Positions 1-7,821 of a stretch of DNA of 64,000 nucleotides are shown here, piece by piece. The translations under genes were made by a program, and so were the position numbers. Positions within the stretch are counted from its first letter, which is position 1, and every line of letters starts with the position of its first letter. Origin of the DNA: Bacillus haynesii (GTDB taxonomy: Bacteria; Bacillota; Bacilli; Bacillales; Bacillaceae); NCBI RefSeq assembly GCF_001969855.1, contig NZ_MRBL01000019.1, positions 48,890 to 112,889 on the forward strand, written 5' to 3'. The notes beneath the pieces are model-generated. The model did no database searches. It was given only the letters and a program-made list of their open reading frames with translations, and was not told where the DNA came from.

Positions 1-1
1 G

Positions 2-283
2 CCCCATATTTTGATCTTGGATGATTCGCTGTCCGCTGTCGATGCGAAAACAGAAGCGGCGATTATTGAAAACATCCGCAGCAGACGGAAAGGCAAAACG
101 ACGTTTATTACATCACACCGGATGTCGGCTGTCGAACACGCCGATTTCATTCTCGTCATGGAGGATGGAAGGATCGTTGAGAGAGGGACGCATCAGGAAC
201 TGATCGGCCGGAAAGGCTGGTATTTTGAACAATATGAAGCACAGCAGCTTCCTTCGGGAGAAGAAGGGGGGACTGTAGCATGA
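2..283 (+). CDS. bmrC: BmrC-type multidrug ABC exporter subunit, C-terminal part (5' end outside window)
   Basis: This is the last 93 codons of a half-transporter ATPase. The visible part holds Walker B (ILILDDSLSAVD), the D-loop and the H-loop region (TSHRMSAVEHADF). The residue after Walker B is Asp rather than the catalytic Glu, which is how BmrC differs from BmrD in the heterodimeric BmrCD (YheI/YheH) exporter. It overlaps the next gene by four bases (ATGA), so the two are translationally coupled. The name rests on this degenerate site and on the BmrD-like partner. The transmembrane part and any leader regulation lie outside the window. Confidence 0.9.
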   Translation, partial: PHILILDDSLSAVDAKTEAAIIENIRSRRKGKTTFITSHRMSAVEHADFILVMEDGRIVERGTHQELIGRKGWYFEQYEAQQLPSGEEGGTVA

Positions 284-2298
284 CAACAGGAAAAAGGCTT
301 TTCCAATATGCGCTTCTTTATAAAAAAATTCTCATCTGGGCGCTTGTGATGCTGACGATCGCCGTCACTGCCGAGCTGACGGGGCCGATGATCGCCAAAA
401 AGATGATCGACGATCATATTCTCGGAATCGAAAAAACGTGGTATGAAACGACAGAGAAAACGAAATATACTGTTTCCTACAAAGGAAAGGAATATATCAG
501 GGAAGACAGGACAGACCCTCCAGCTGAAAAGCTGCAGGAAGTTCACATCTTTCAAGTCGGTATGAACTACTACTTTGTAGGGGAACCGGTTACCTTTGAC
601 GGGGAGCGGACGGTTTCCGGGGGAGAGCTGAGAATGACGAGCGGAGACCGGACGGAAACCTACAAGGCCGATCGCCTGTCTTTGTCCGAAGTGTATGCTT
701 TTTACGAGCCTGAAATAGGAGGGCTGATCTCGCTCGTTTCTATTTATTTCGGCCTTCTCATTTTCTCGATCTTTTTCCATTATGGCCAATTCTACCTCTT
801 GCAGATGAGTGCAAACCGCATCATTCAAAAGATGAGACAGGATGTATTCGCCAACATTCAAAGGCTTCCTATTCGCTATTTTGATAATTTGCCCGCAGGA
901 AAAATCGTTGCAAGGGTGACGAATGATACCGAAGCGATCCGCGACCTGTATGTGACCGTTCTTTCGACGTTTGTCACAAATATCATTTATATGGCCGGAA
1001 TATTCGCCGCGCTGTTTTTCCTTGATGTCAGGCTGGCCGGCGTCTGTCTGTTGATTTTGCCTCTGATTGTCATTTGGGCGGCCGTTTATCGAAAATTCGC
1101 TTCAGGCTACAATCATAAACTCAGGTCAATCAACAGCGAGATCAACGCCAAAATGAATGAATCGATTCAAGGGATGACGATTATTCAGGCATTTCGGCGC
1201 GGAGAGGACACAAAAGAAGAATTTGAACAGCTGAACGACAGCCACTTTCATTACCAAAATAAAATGCTGAAATTGAATTCGCTCATGTCCCACAACTTGG
1301 TCAACATTCTGAGAAATGTTATGTTCACCGCTTTAATCTGGTATTTCGGGGGAGCTGCCCTGAACGCGGAAAGCATGATTTCAATCGGCGTCCTCTATGC
1401 ATTCGTCGATTACTTGAATCGATTATTTCAGCCGATTACGGGCATCGTCAACCAGTTTGCCAAGCTTGAATTGGCGCGCGTATCATCGGAGCGGGTTTTC
1501 CGCCTGCTGGATGAGCCGGGCGTCGATGTCAAAGAGCCGAGCAGCGAAAGAGCGCGGGGGCGAGTCGTGTTTGAGGATGTATCATTTCGCTATCATGACG
1601 GTGAAGATGTGCTGAAAAACATCTCATTTGAAGCGAAGCAAGGGGAGACCGTTGCATTGGTCGGCCATACAGGCTCAGGCAAAAGCTCCATTATGAATGT
1701 ACTTTTCCGCTTTTACGATATTGAAAAGGGCGATGTCAAAATCGACGGCAGAAGCATATATGATATGTCAAGGCAGGAAATCAGAAAGCATATGGGCATC
1801 GTTCTCCAGGATCCTTACTTATTTTCCGGCACGATTGCTTCAAATGTCAGCCTTGACAATGCTGATATTACTAGACAGCAAATAGAAGCCGCCTTGAAAC
1901 AGGTCGGGGCTCTTGAGGTGCTGGCCCGCCTGCCGAAAGGCCTTGATGAGCCGGTCATTGAAAAAGGAAGCACCCTTTCTTCAGGGGAAAGGCAGCTGAT
2001 CTCGTTTGCGCGTGCGCTGGCATACGATCCGGCTATTCTTATTTTAGACGAGGCGACGGCCCATATCGATACCGAAACAGAAGCGGTCATTCAAAAAGCG
2101 CTTGACGTCGTCAAACAAGGGCGCACCACCTTTATCATCGCCCACAGGCTGTCAACCATCAAAAACGCCGACCAGATTCTCGTTCTTGAAAAAGGCCAAA
2201 TTATCGAGAGGGGAAATCATGAAGAGCTGATGAAGCAAAAAGGCCAGTACTATCAAATGTATGAACTGCAAAAGGGGAAAGGAACTCTGATAGGGTAA
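280..2298 (+). CDS. bmrD: BmrD-type heterodimeric multidrug ABC exporter subunit
   Basis: A 672-residue ABC half-transporter (TMD-NBD) that pairs with BmrC to export drugs across the membrane using ATP. A first membrane helix is followed by an insertion of about 100 polar residues (roughly 45-145), matching the extracellular domain known in BmrD. Membrane helices follow to about residue 400. The nucleotide domain has Walker A (GHTGSGKSS), signature LSSGERQLISFARAL and Walker B LILDEATAHID with the catalytic Glu intact. BmrD thus provides the hydrolysing site of an asymmetric pair. The start is fixed by the ATGA overlap with bmrC. Confidence 0.93.
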   Translation: MTTGKRLFQYALLYKKILIWALVMLTIAVTAELTGPMIAKKMIDDHILGIEKTWYETTEKTKYTVSYKGKEYIREDRTDPPAEKLQEVHIFQVGMNYYFVGEPVTFDGERTVSGGELRMTSGDRTETYKADRLSLSEVYAFYEPEIGGLISLVSIYFGLLIFSIFFHYGQFYLLQMSANRIIQKMRQDVFANIQRLPIRYFDNLPAGKIVARVTNDTEAIRDLYVTVLSTFVTNIIYMAGIFAALFFLDVRLAGVCLLILPLIVIWAAVYRKFASGYNHKLRSINSEINAKMNESIQGMTIIQAFRRGEDTKEEFEQLNDSHFHYQNKMLKLNSLMSHNLVNILRNVMFTALIWYFGGAALNAESMISIGVLYAFVDYLNRLFQPITGIVNQFAKLELARVSSERVFRLLDEPGVDVKEPSSERARGRVVFEDVSFRYHDGEDVLKNISFEAKQGETVALVGHTGSGKSSIMNVLFRFYDIEKGDVKIDGRSIYDMSRQEIRKHMGIVLQDPYLFSGTIASNVSLDNADITRQQIEAALKQVGALEVLARLPKGLDEPVIEKGSTLSSGERQLISFARALAYDPAILILDEATAHIDTETEAVIQKALDVVKQGRTTFIIAHRLSTIKNADQILVLEKGQIIERGNHEELMKQKGQYYQMYELQKGKGTLIG

Positions 2299-2317
2299 GC
2301 CGGATCTTCACCCGGCC

Positions 2318-2947
2318 TTAATAAGCGAGCCCCACCCTTGCCTTGACAAACTGGTCAGACTCAAGCTGTGTGAAAAGAAAATGAGCGGTGTCGCCGGTGG
2401 ATATTTCTTTTCCGCCGAGCGGCAGAACATCCCGTTCAAAACGGTATGTCTTCAATGCCGGACCGTCGGGGAGATACGTCGGGCAGACGATCGTCCAATC
2501 CAAATCAGATTCGCGGAGCCGTTCGTACACACGGGCATGTTCTTGCGCTGCACGTGTAGAGCGCCGTTTTGATTCGTTTGTTTCAAAGCGGTAAAGGGCC
2601 GGGTTCTGCCTGGCGTTTAAAATGCCGGCGGTTCCAATGGTAATCAACCGTTTGATTCGATGTACGTTCATAGCGTTTATCATATGTTCGATGGAGACGG
2701 TCAATGTATCGTCTCCATCTGTGTTTAAACAGCTGACAACGATATCGCAATCTTTTATTAAAGACTCGGCGTCATGCTGGTTCCTGGCGTTCCCTGTAAG
2801 TGCTTGGCAGCACTTATCCGGAATAAGGGCGCCTTCCGTCCTCCGGACAAGAGCGTAAACGGAATGATGATGCCCATCCTCTTCAACAAAATTGAGAAAG
2901 GCCTGTCCGACACGGCCTGTACCTCCAAAAAGCGCAATCTTCAACAT
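2318..2947 (-). CDS. yheG: NAD(P)-binding Rossmann-fold protein, YheG family
   Basis: A 209-residue protein beginning MLKIALFGGTGRVGQAF, a Rossmann nucleotide-binding loop typical of atypical short-chain dehydrogenases (NmrA/SDR-a type). The substrate is not evident. The frame is open eight codons further upstream, but GGGAG five bases before the ATG at 2947 decides the start. Length fits YheG (about 206 residues). It is convergent with bmrD, with 19 bases between the stops. A short reading frame with a strong ribosome site ends 20 bases upstream and may share its transcript. Confidence 0.85.
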   Translation of the reverse strand: MLKIALFGGTGRVGQAFLNFVEEDGHHHSVYALVRRTEGALIPDKCCQALTGNARNQHDAESLIKDCDIVVSCLNTDGDDTLTVSIEHMINAMNVHRIKRLITIGTAGILNARQNPALYRFETNESKRRSTRAAQEHARVYERLRESDLDWTIVCPTYLPDGPALKTYRFERDVLPLGGKEISTGDTAHFLFTQLESDQFVKARVGLAY

Positions 2948-2967
2948 GATCACTCCCATCGGATCTA

Positions 2968-3105
2968 TCATACGTCAGATCGTCCGGAAGAAAAAGCCCC
3001 GCGATAACAAAAATGATAAGGGCGCACATTTGAAACATACTCATTCAATAGAGAAATCCCGACAAATTGAATCAATTCCCAATTGATGCTCAACATCACC
3101 TGCAT
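2968..3105 (-). CDS. small ORF between sspB and yheG, positional candidate for yheF
   Basis: A 45-codon frame starting ATG at 3105 behind an excellent ribosome site (AAAGGAGG, 7-base spacing) and ending 20 bases before yheG. The N-terminal half reads like a short amphipathic segment (SINWELIQFVGISLLNE). The second half is polar and not convincing. The +1 frame instead encodes a hydrophobic stretch (MCALIIFVIAGLFLP), so a frameshift in a small membrane protein is possible. B. subtilis carries the roughly 41-codon yheF in this slot. I could not confirm similarity. Confidence 0.4.
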   Translation of the reverse strand: MQVMLSINWELIQFVGISLLNEYVSNVRPYHFCYRGAFSSGRSDV

Positions 3106-3228
3106 GCCGACTCCTCCTTTATACCAGCATATGAAAAAAGGAGAAGCGGGTGCGGGCTTTCACAAGATATGCCGGAGGTGCGGGCCGACGCACTGGCAAT
3201 GAATGTGAAAGTTTATCAACACGCTAAA

Positions 3229-3251
3229 GAAGGTGCAATATATGCACCTTC
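3229..3251 (-). terminator. hairpin after sspB
   Basis: Nine-bp perfect inverted repeat (GAAGGTGCA / TGCACCTTC) with a 5-base loop, 25 bases past the sspB stop. On the minus strand it is followed by CTTTAGC, so the U-tract is weak. Confidence 0.55.
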
Positions 3252-3275
3252 TGTTATCCATGAATATGAAGTTGT

Positions 3276-3479
3276 TTAAAATTGTTGACCGCCCATAGAT
3301 GCTTGAGCTTGGGAAACTAAACGTTTTGTAATTTCTCCGCCGACAGAACCGTTTGCACGGGAAGTCGTGTCAGCGCCAAGGTTTACGCCGAACTCAGAAG
3401 CGATTTCAAATTTCATTTGTTCGATCGCTTGTGCTGCTCCTGGGACAACCAGTTGATTTGAAGAATTTTGATTAGCCAT
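3276..3479 (-). CDS. sspB: alpha/beta-type small acid-soluble spore protein
   Basis: A 67-residue SASP that coats and protects DNA in the dormant spore and is degraded at germination. The sequence carries the family blocks [11 protein letters not shown], containing the site cut by the GPR protease, and the C-terminal [13 protein letters not shown] block. The frame opens with [19 protein letters not shown], as in SspB. A ribosome site (AAAGGAG) sits 10 bases before the ATG. Forespore sigma-G expression is expected for the family; upstream I see only a poor -10 (CATACCA) and no convincing -35. A hairpin follows the gene. Confidence 0.95.
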   Translation of the reverse strand: MANQNSSNQLVVPGAAQAIEQMKFEIASEFGVNLGADTTSRANGSVGGEITKRLVSQAQASMGGQQF

Positions 3480-3714
3480 TTGTCATCAAACTCCTTTATA
3501 AAAATGGTATGGTTGGGCTGACTGGAGTTGCACCAGCTGACGGCTTTCACCGAAAGAAAACCGCTGCCTTCTCGGCTAAAGCCCAATGTTAGTTTGTACT
3601 ACGTATTATGGTGGATTCGATAAAATAAATGCGTGTTTCAATCTGGTAAATGTTGAAAGGCGAAAAGGTTAGGATTGGGGCAAGCTAAGGAAAAAAGCCA
3701 GGAGGATGAAGAAG

Positions 3715-3939
3715 ATGATGTGCCCAGTATGCAATGGCATTCTCGTCCAGACAAGGCATTGTCCGAAGTGCGGCGGGGAAATGGCGGACGCCGGGAGAGC
3801 AACCGATTTTTTCGGTCCCTACAGTCCGTATATGGAGTTCGATTCATTTAAACAAACGCAAACCGAATGCGTTCATTTATATACTTGCCAGGACTGTACT
3901 TATGAAGAAACCGTTGAAATTAAAACGACCGAAGCATAG
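3715..3939 (+). CDS. small zinc-ribbon protein of unknown function
   Basis: A 74-residue protein with two CxxC knuckles near the N-terminus (CPVC, CPKC) and a third pair near the C-terminus (YTCQDC), so it probably binds zinc. The frame is open from ATG 3706, but that codon directly abuts the AGGAGG ribosome site. ATG 3715, nine bases away, is the better start. It stands alone between the oppositely transcribed sspB and msmX. Its stop lies inside the hairpin that ends msmX. I do not recognise the gene. Confidence 0.7.
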   Translation: MMCPVCNGILVQTRHCPKCGGEMADAGRATDFFGPYSPYMEFDSFKQTQTECVHLYTCQDCTYEETVEIKTTEA

Positions 3940-3957
3940 TCGTAGCATGCTTCGGTC
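3927..3957 (-). terminator. intrinsic terminator of msmX, also overlapping the zinc-ribbon gene end
   Basis: Eleven-bp perfect stem (GACCGAAGCAT / ATGCTTCGGTC) with a 9-base loop. On the minus strand it is followed by GTTTTAATTTC. It lies 22 bases past the msmX stop. Confidence 0.7.
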
Positions 3958-3978
3958 ATGGAAGTGTTTGAATCTGGA

Positions 3979-5085
3979 TTATCCTTCAGAGCGGATGCGA
4001 AGCTCCGTTTCTTTGTCAAAGAAGTGAGCTTTATTCATGTCAAGCGCCAATGGAATTGTATCGCCGGCCTGGACGTCGGTCCTTGAATCGACTCTGGCGA
4101 TGAACGGCTGAGTGCCGGCTTGCGAATAAAGCATCGTTTCCGCGCCCATCAGCTCGGCTACCTCAATTTTCGCATCAATTTTCGAGTCTTTTGACGCATC
4201 AATGAAAACCGGTTCATCATGGATATCCTCAGGCCTGATTCCCATGATGATTTCCTTGCCGGCATAACCCTGGCTGCGCAGAACTTTCATTTTTCCTTCC
4301 GGCACGCGAATCGAAATACCGTCGAATGTAAACATGTCTTCTTTCAGAGTGCCGGTAAAAAAGTTCATTGCAGGAGACCCGATAAAGCCGCCGACAAAGA
4401 CATTTTCCGGATTTTCATAGACTTCCTTCGGCGCGCCGACCTGCTGGATGATTCCGTCTTTCATGACGACAAGCCGCGTAGCCATCGTCATCGCTTCAGT
4501 CTGGTCGTGGGTGACATAGATGGTCGTCGTCTGCAGGCGCTGATGAAGCTTTGTGATTTCAGCGCGCATTTGTACGCGCAATTTGGCGTCAAGGTTTGAT
4601 AACGGCTCATCCATCAGGAACACCTTTGCGTCCCGCACGATTGCCCGGCCTAAGGCGACGCGCTGGCGCTGTCCGCCGGAAAGCGCTTTAGGCTTTCTGT
4701 CCAAATATTGTTCAAGGCCCAGAATTTTGGCCGCTTCATGGACACGCCGTTTGATTTCATCCTTCGGAAACTTCCTAAGCTTTAAGCCGAAAGCCATATT
4801 GTCATAGACGTTCATGTGCGGATAAAGGGCATAGTTTTGGAATACCATCGCAATGTCGCGGTCCTTAGGAGCGACATCATTCATCCGTTTGCCGTCGATT
4901 GTGAATTCGCCATCCGTAATTTCCTCAAGGCCTGCGATCATTCTGAGCGTTGTCGACTTGCCGCAGCCTGACGGTCCGACAAAGACGATAAATTCCTTAT
5001 CCTCGATATGAAGATTAAAATTATCCACAGCCGCGACTTTGTTGTCATACACTTTGTAGATCCGATCGAGCACGAGTTCCGCCAT
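3979..5085 (-). CDS. msmX: shared ATPase of carbohydrate ABC importers
   Basis: A 368-residue ATPase of the MalK/UgpC type. The nucleotide domain has Walker A (GPSGCGKSTT), Q-loop, signature LSGGQRQRVALGRAI and Walker B VFLMDEPLSNLD. A C-terminal OB-like regulatory domain follows from about residue 235. In B. subtilis MsmX energises several sugar importers that lack their own ATPase, and no importer gene lies nearby here either. It sits 115 bases downstream of yxkF, as in B. subtilis, but this gene pair lies in the yhe region rather than the yxk region. A cre-like site lies just upstream. Confidence 0.95.
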   Translation of the reverse strand: MAELVLDRIYKVYDNKVAAVDNFNLHIEDKEFIVFVGPSGCGKSTTLRMIAGLEEITDGEFTIDGKRMNDVAPKDRDIAMVFQNYALYPHMNVYDNMAFGLKLRKFPKDEIKRRVHEAAKILGLEQYLDRKPKALSGGQRQRVALGRAIVRDAKVFLMDEPLSNLDAKLRVQMRAEITKLHQRLQTTTIYVTHDQTEAMTMATRLVVMKDGIIQQVGAPKEVYENPENVFVGGFIGSPAMNFFTGTLKEDMFTFDGISIRVPEGKMKVLRSQGYAGKEIIMGIRPEDIHDEPVFIDASKDSKIDAKIEVAELMGAETMLYSQAGTQPFIARVDSRTDVQAGDTIPLALDMNKAHFFDKETELRIRSEG

Positions 5086-5104
5086 TTTTTCTCCCCCTCT
5101 TTTA

Positions 5105-5118
5105 TGTAAGCGCTTTAT
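5105..5118 (-). promoter_or_regulatory. candidate cre (CcpA) site upstream of msmX
   Basis: On the minus strand the site reads ATAAAGCGCTTACA, matching 12 of 14 positions of the cre consensus TGWNANCGNTNWCA. It is centred about 26 bases before the msmX start. Carbon-source control would make sense for a sugar-uptake ATPase. This is inferred from sequence only. Confidence 0.4.
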
Positions 5119-5200
5119 CTGTTCTTAGTTTATAAAAAACGGCGGGGCGGTGTAAATGGACATGGTGCACAAATCCATTTCGTGCATGTTGCTAAAGCCG

Positions 5201-6082
5201 CTAAAGGAGATGCAGCATCAAATAAACAGCGGCTGCTTCTTCAAACTGTCTGATGTCAATCGCAGTCCGTTCGATGAATTTATCAATTCTGTACTGCAGG
5301 CTGTTTCGGTGGATAAACAAACGTTTCGCTGTAAGAGAGGCATTCAGGTTGCATCTCATATACGTTTTGATGGTCAGGGATGTCTCGGGATCAGACAGCG
5401 CTTCTCTTACGGCGTCCGAAAATGATGAAGCATTAACCCGCTCCGGTTTTGCCGTCAAAAAAGACGGGAGGCACTGACAAAACGTGGCGACGTTTCCGAT
5501 GTCGCCAGCTTCCTGCATATAATGAAACATTTGTTTTTCAAAGCGGATTTTGTCTTGAAGCGATCCGTTGACTGGATGAAGCTGGCCGCTGAAAAACACA
5601 GGGTTTGCCATGAAGTCGCTTGTCAGTGCATCCGCAAGCTCGGACAGCTCTTTTTTTGCGAGAAACGGTGAAGGATTTTCGTGGACGATAACGGCTTCAT
5701 GCCGGTCGTACCATACAACAAGCGGGTCTTTAAAAAAGCCGCTGACCGCTTCTTTGATCGCCTGTCTTTCTTCAGGGACATGCTCCATTTTAAAAAAATG
5801 GCCTTGCATCAGCTGAATGTTCCCCGGGTTTTGAAGGGGGACATCGCAAAAGAGATATTCATGCCATTCTTTCTCCCGCTTTGTCAGCTGTTGTGCGGGA
5901 TGCGGTTCTGAAAAAGGCCGGAACAGACAATGGAGCAGCTCTTTTTCCCGGTCGGTAACCGCGCTTTTCAAAACGCCGAAGGTTTCGCCTTCGTCGGTTT
6001 GAAACCATAATGCATCGTGCTTTGAAACAGCCTCAGATCCAACCATCCGTTCACCGTAAAGCATCTTTAATTTCTCCAGCAT
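5201..6082 (-). CDS. yxkF: PucR/CdaR-type regulator, YxkF-like
   Basis: A 293-residue protein whose C-terminus (about residues 235-293) contains the helix-turn-helix typical of PucR/CdaR regulators (LNASLTAKRLFIHRNSLQYR). The N-terminal 230 residues have no motif I recognise. An effector is unknown. It lies directly upstream of msmX, the arrangement known for yxkF-msmX in B. subtilis. It begins 18 bases after yheE, so yheE-yxkF-msmX may be co-transcribed here. The ATG at 6082 follows AAAAGGA by nine bases. Confidence 0.8.
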   Translation of the reverse strand: MLEKLKMLYGERMVGSEAVSKHDALWFQTDEGETFGVLKSAVTDREKELLHCLFRPFSEPHPAQQLTKREKEWHEYLFCDVPLQNPGNIQLMQGHFFKMEHVPEERQAIKEAVSGFFKDPLVVWYDRHEAVIVHENPSPFLAKKELSELADALTSDFMANPVFFSGQLHPVNGSLQDKIRFEKQMFHYMQEAGDIGNVATFCQCLPSFLTAKPERVNASSFSDAVREALSDPETSLTIKTYMRCNLNASLTAKRLFIHRNSLQYRIDKFIERTAIDIRQFEEAAAVYLMLHLL

Positions 6083-6100
6083 ACGACAACGTCCTTTTCT

Positions 6101-6310
6101 TTACTCGTAAATATGGAAGAGCATTAATTCATGAATCTCGCTTTTCAGGGAAGGTTCGTCATCATGCGGGGGATATGTGCTGCCCCACTCGATTTCCCCG
6201 GATTTATGATAAATTCCTTCATAATGAATCCCTTTATGATAAAACGATATTTTCCAACCGGGAAGCCTTTCTTTTTTAAACAGCGGCTTCCATTGAAAGT
6301 GAGAAATCAT
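6101..6310 (-). CDS. yheE: conserved hypothetical protein YheE
   Basis: A 69-residue soluble protein starting MISHFQWKPLFKKERLPGWK, which I recognise as the YheE family (function unknown). A frame extends three codons upstream to a GTG, but that codon is one base from the GGAG ribosome site. The ATG at 6310, ten bases away, is the likely start. In B. subtilis yheE lies between sspB and yheD; here the yxkF-msmX pair and the zinc-ribbon gene lie between sspB and yheE. Confidence 0.8.
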   Translation of the reverse strand: MISHFQWKPLFKKERLPGWKISFYHKGIHYEGIYHKSGEIEWGSTYPPHDDEPSLKSEIHELMLFHIYE

Positions 6311-6433
6311 TAACGCCACGCTCCTTCATTGATTTCAGGTGGGCAAAATCCAGCGAGCTGACTAAACGTTGATTTGTTATCATTGTATCTCATTCACAGA
6401 AAAGATCATAGATTCTTTTCAAATGGAGATTTT

Positions 6434-6468
6434 CAAAAAAATACCGTGAAGAAGCAGATTCTTCACGG
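6434..6468 (-). terminator. intrinsic terminator of yheC-yheD
   Basis: Ten-bp perfect stem (CCGTGAAGAA / TTCTTCACGG) with a 5-base loop. On the minus strand it is followed by TATTTTTTTG. The stem overlaps the yheD stop codon. Confidence 0.85.
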
Positions 6469-7821
6469 CTTGAGGTCATGCCACATGTCCTCCGGATTAA
6501 GGATTGACTGTTCAGTTAAATAAGAAGCATATTCGAAGCTTCTTTTCTTCGTTAAGCGGCTGACAGAAGCCAGACGGGGATGGGAGAAGATTCCCCTGCC
6601 GGGCCGGGAGTTGGCTTCAAACAGCCACACCTTTTCCGAACGGTCCAATCCTAGGTCAAAGCCGATTTCCCCGATGAAACCGTCAAGCTTTTCGTCAAGG
6701 ACCCGGCTGAGGAGGACCGCCGCTTTTGTCAGCTTTTGCAGAGTATGAAGCCTTTCCTGAGGATCATCATAAATTTCTGCAAGTGTTTTAACGGCGCCGC
6801 CGCTCGACATGTGTGTTGTAATTCCGTCCTTTCCAGCGATTTTGGCCGCGATGGCTGTGACGGTCCATTGGCCTTTTCCGTTTTTGTTTGTATGAACTCT
6901 GAAATCTGCCGGGTGCTGATCCACTTCGATCCGTTCGATGCCCTGCTGGGCAAGATAAGAAGTATGTTTGTGACGCCTCTGCCATTCATTTAAACAGTCA
7001 GCAGCGGACGAAAAAGATGTGACACCTTCGGCATGTCTGGCAAGAATGCCGTTTTCTTCCCGTTTTGAAAGCTGGAATATGCCTTTGCCGAAACTGCCGC
7101 CAGCGGGCTTTACATAAATGAAGCCGTATTGGTCGATCATGTCTTCGATTTTATCGGCACCGGGCTCCAATGCCGAAAATGGAAGCAATTCCGCTGTCCT
7201 CTCGTCTTGCTGCAGACATTCATAGATCTCCCATTTATTAAAGAAGCCCGGATTGAACCAGGGAATGCGGTATTCATCCATAAGCCGGATTTTTGTTTCC
7301 CGCAAGGCGGCGGATTCTTCGGCTTTGCGGTTCGGCAGTCTGTCGTATACAACATTGGGCAGCGGGACTGTGGCCTCCTCCCAGCCGTTTTCCCTGAAAA
7401 TGAGAGCCTGCACCGTGCCTTCTTCCCAATTAATCTGGTGCGCTCCGAACAGATAGCTGTAGCCTCCTGCCGGGAGATCCATCGTCAAAAGCTTCGAAAA
7501 AAATAAAGACCTCCCTCTGACAGGGTCCAGCTGCGATTTTGTGAAACCGGCCGTGAAAATTCCGATTAAAGGCCCGATGTAGACGGTATTGTCGCGAAAA
7601 AGCAGGGAGGCTTTGCCGCGGTACGGAATCCGCAGGTTTTTGTACAGATTTTCAGATAATAAAACGGTGCGCTTCAAATGGCTGTCAAATGAGACATGGC
7701 ATCGTTCAACACTCGTGCCGAAAGCCGCGAATAACAAACCGTCCTGTTTGAAAGAAGCGGGCAGGAGCATCGTGTTTTCGCTCGTCTGGTGGATGCCGAC
7801 CGTCAGCGGTTGAACGGTCAT
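6463..7821 (-). CDS. yheD: spore coat-associated ATP-grasp protein YheD
   Basis: A 452-residue YheC/YheD-family protein. The C-terminal half is an ATP-grasp-type domain: the glycine-rich loop YVKPAGGSFGKGIFQ lies near residue 235, and the C-terminal block IGEIGFDLGLDR plus FEANSRPGRG matches the metal-binding end of the fold. In B. subtilis YheC and YheD associate with the forming spore coat; their reaction is not known. The start overlaps the yheC stop by four bases, so the two are translationally coupled. They are paralogues of each other. Confidence 0.9.
   Translation of the reverse strand: MTVQPLTVGIHQTSENTMLLPASFKQDGLLFAAFGTSVERCHVSFDSHLKRTVLLSENLYKNLRIPYRGKASLLFRDNTVYIGPLIGIFTAGFTKSQLDPVRGRSLFFSKLLTMDLPAGGYSYLFGAHQINWEEGTVQALIFRENGWEEATVPLPNVVYDRLPNRKAEESAALRETKIRLMDEYRIPWFNPGFFNKWEIYECLQQDERTAELLPFSALEPGADKIEDMIDQYGFIYVKPAGGSFGKGIFQLSKREENGILARHAEGVTSFSSAADCLNEWQRRHKHTSYLAQQGIERIEVDQHPADFRVHTNKNGKGQWTVTAIAAKIAGKDGITTHMSSGGAVKTLAEIYDDPQERLHTLQKLTKAAVLLSRVLDEKLDGFIGEIGFDLGLDRSEKVWLFEANSRPGRGIFSHPRLASVSRLTKKRSFEYASYLTEQSILNPEDMWHDLKP

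Noticed and set aside
193..861. 222-codon minus-strand frame opposite bmrD
   Set aside because: It lies fully antisense to a clear transporter gene and resembles no family.
3067..3279. 70-codon plus-strand frame opposite sspB's downstream region
   Set aside because: No ribosome site, and it crosses the sspB terminator.
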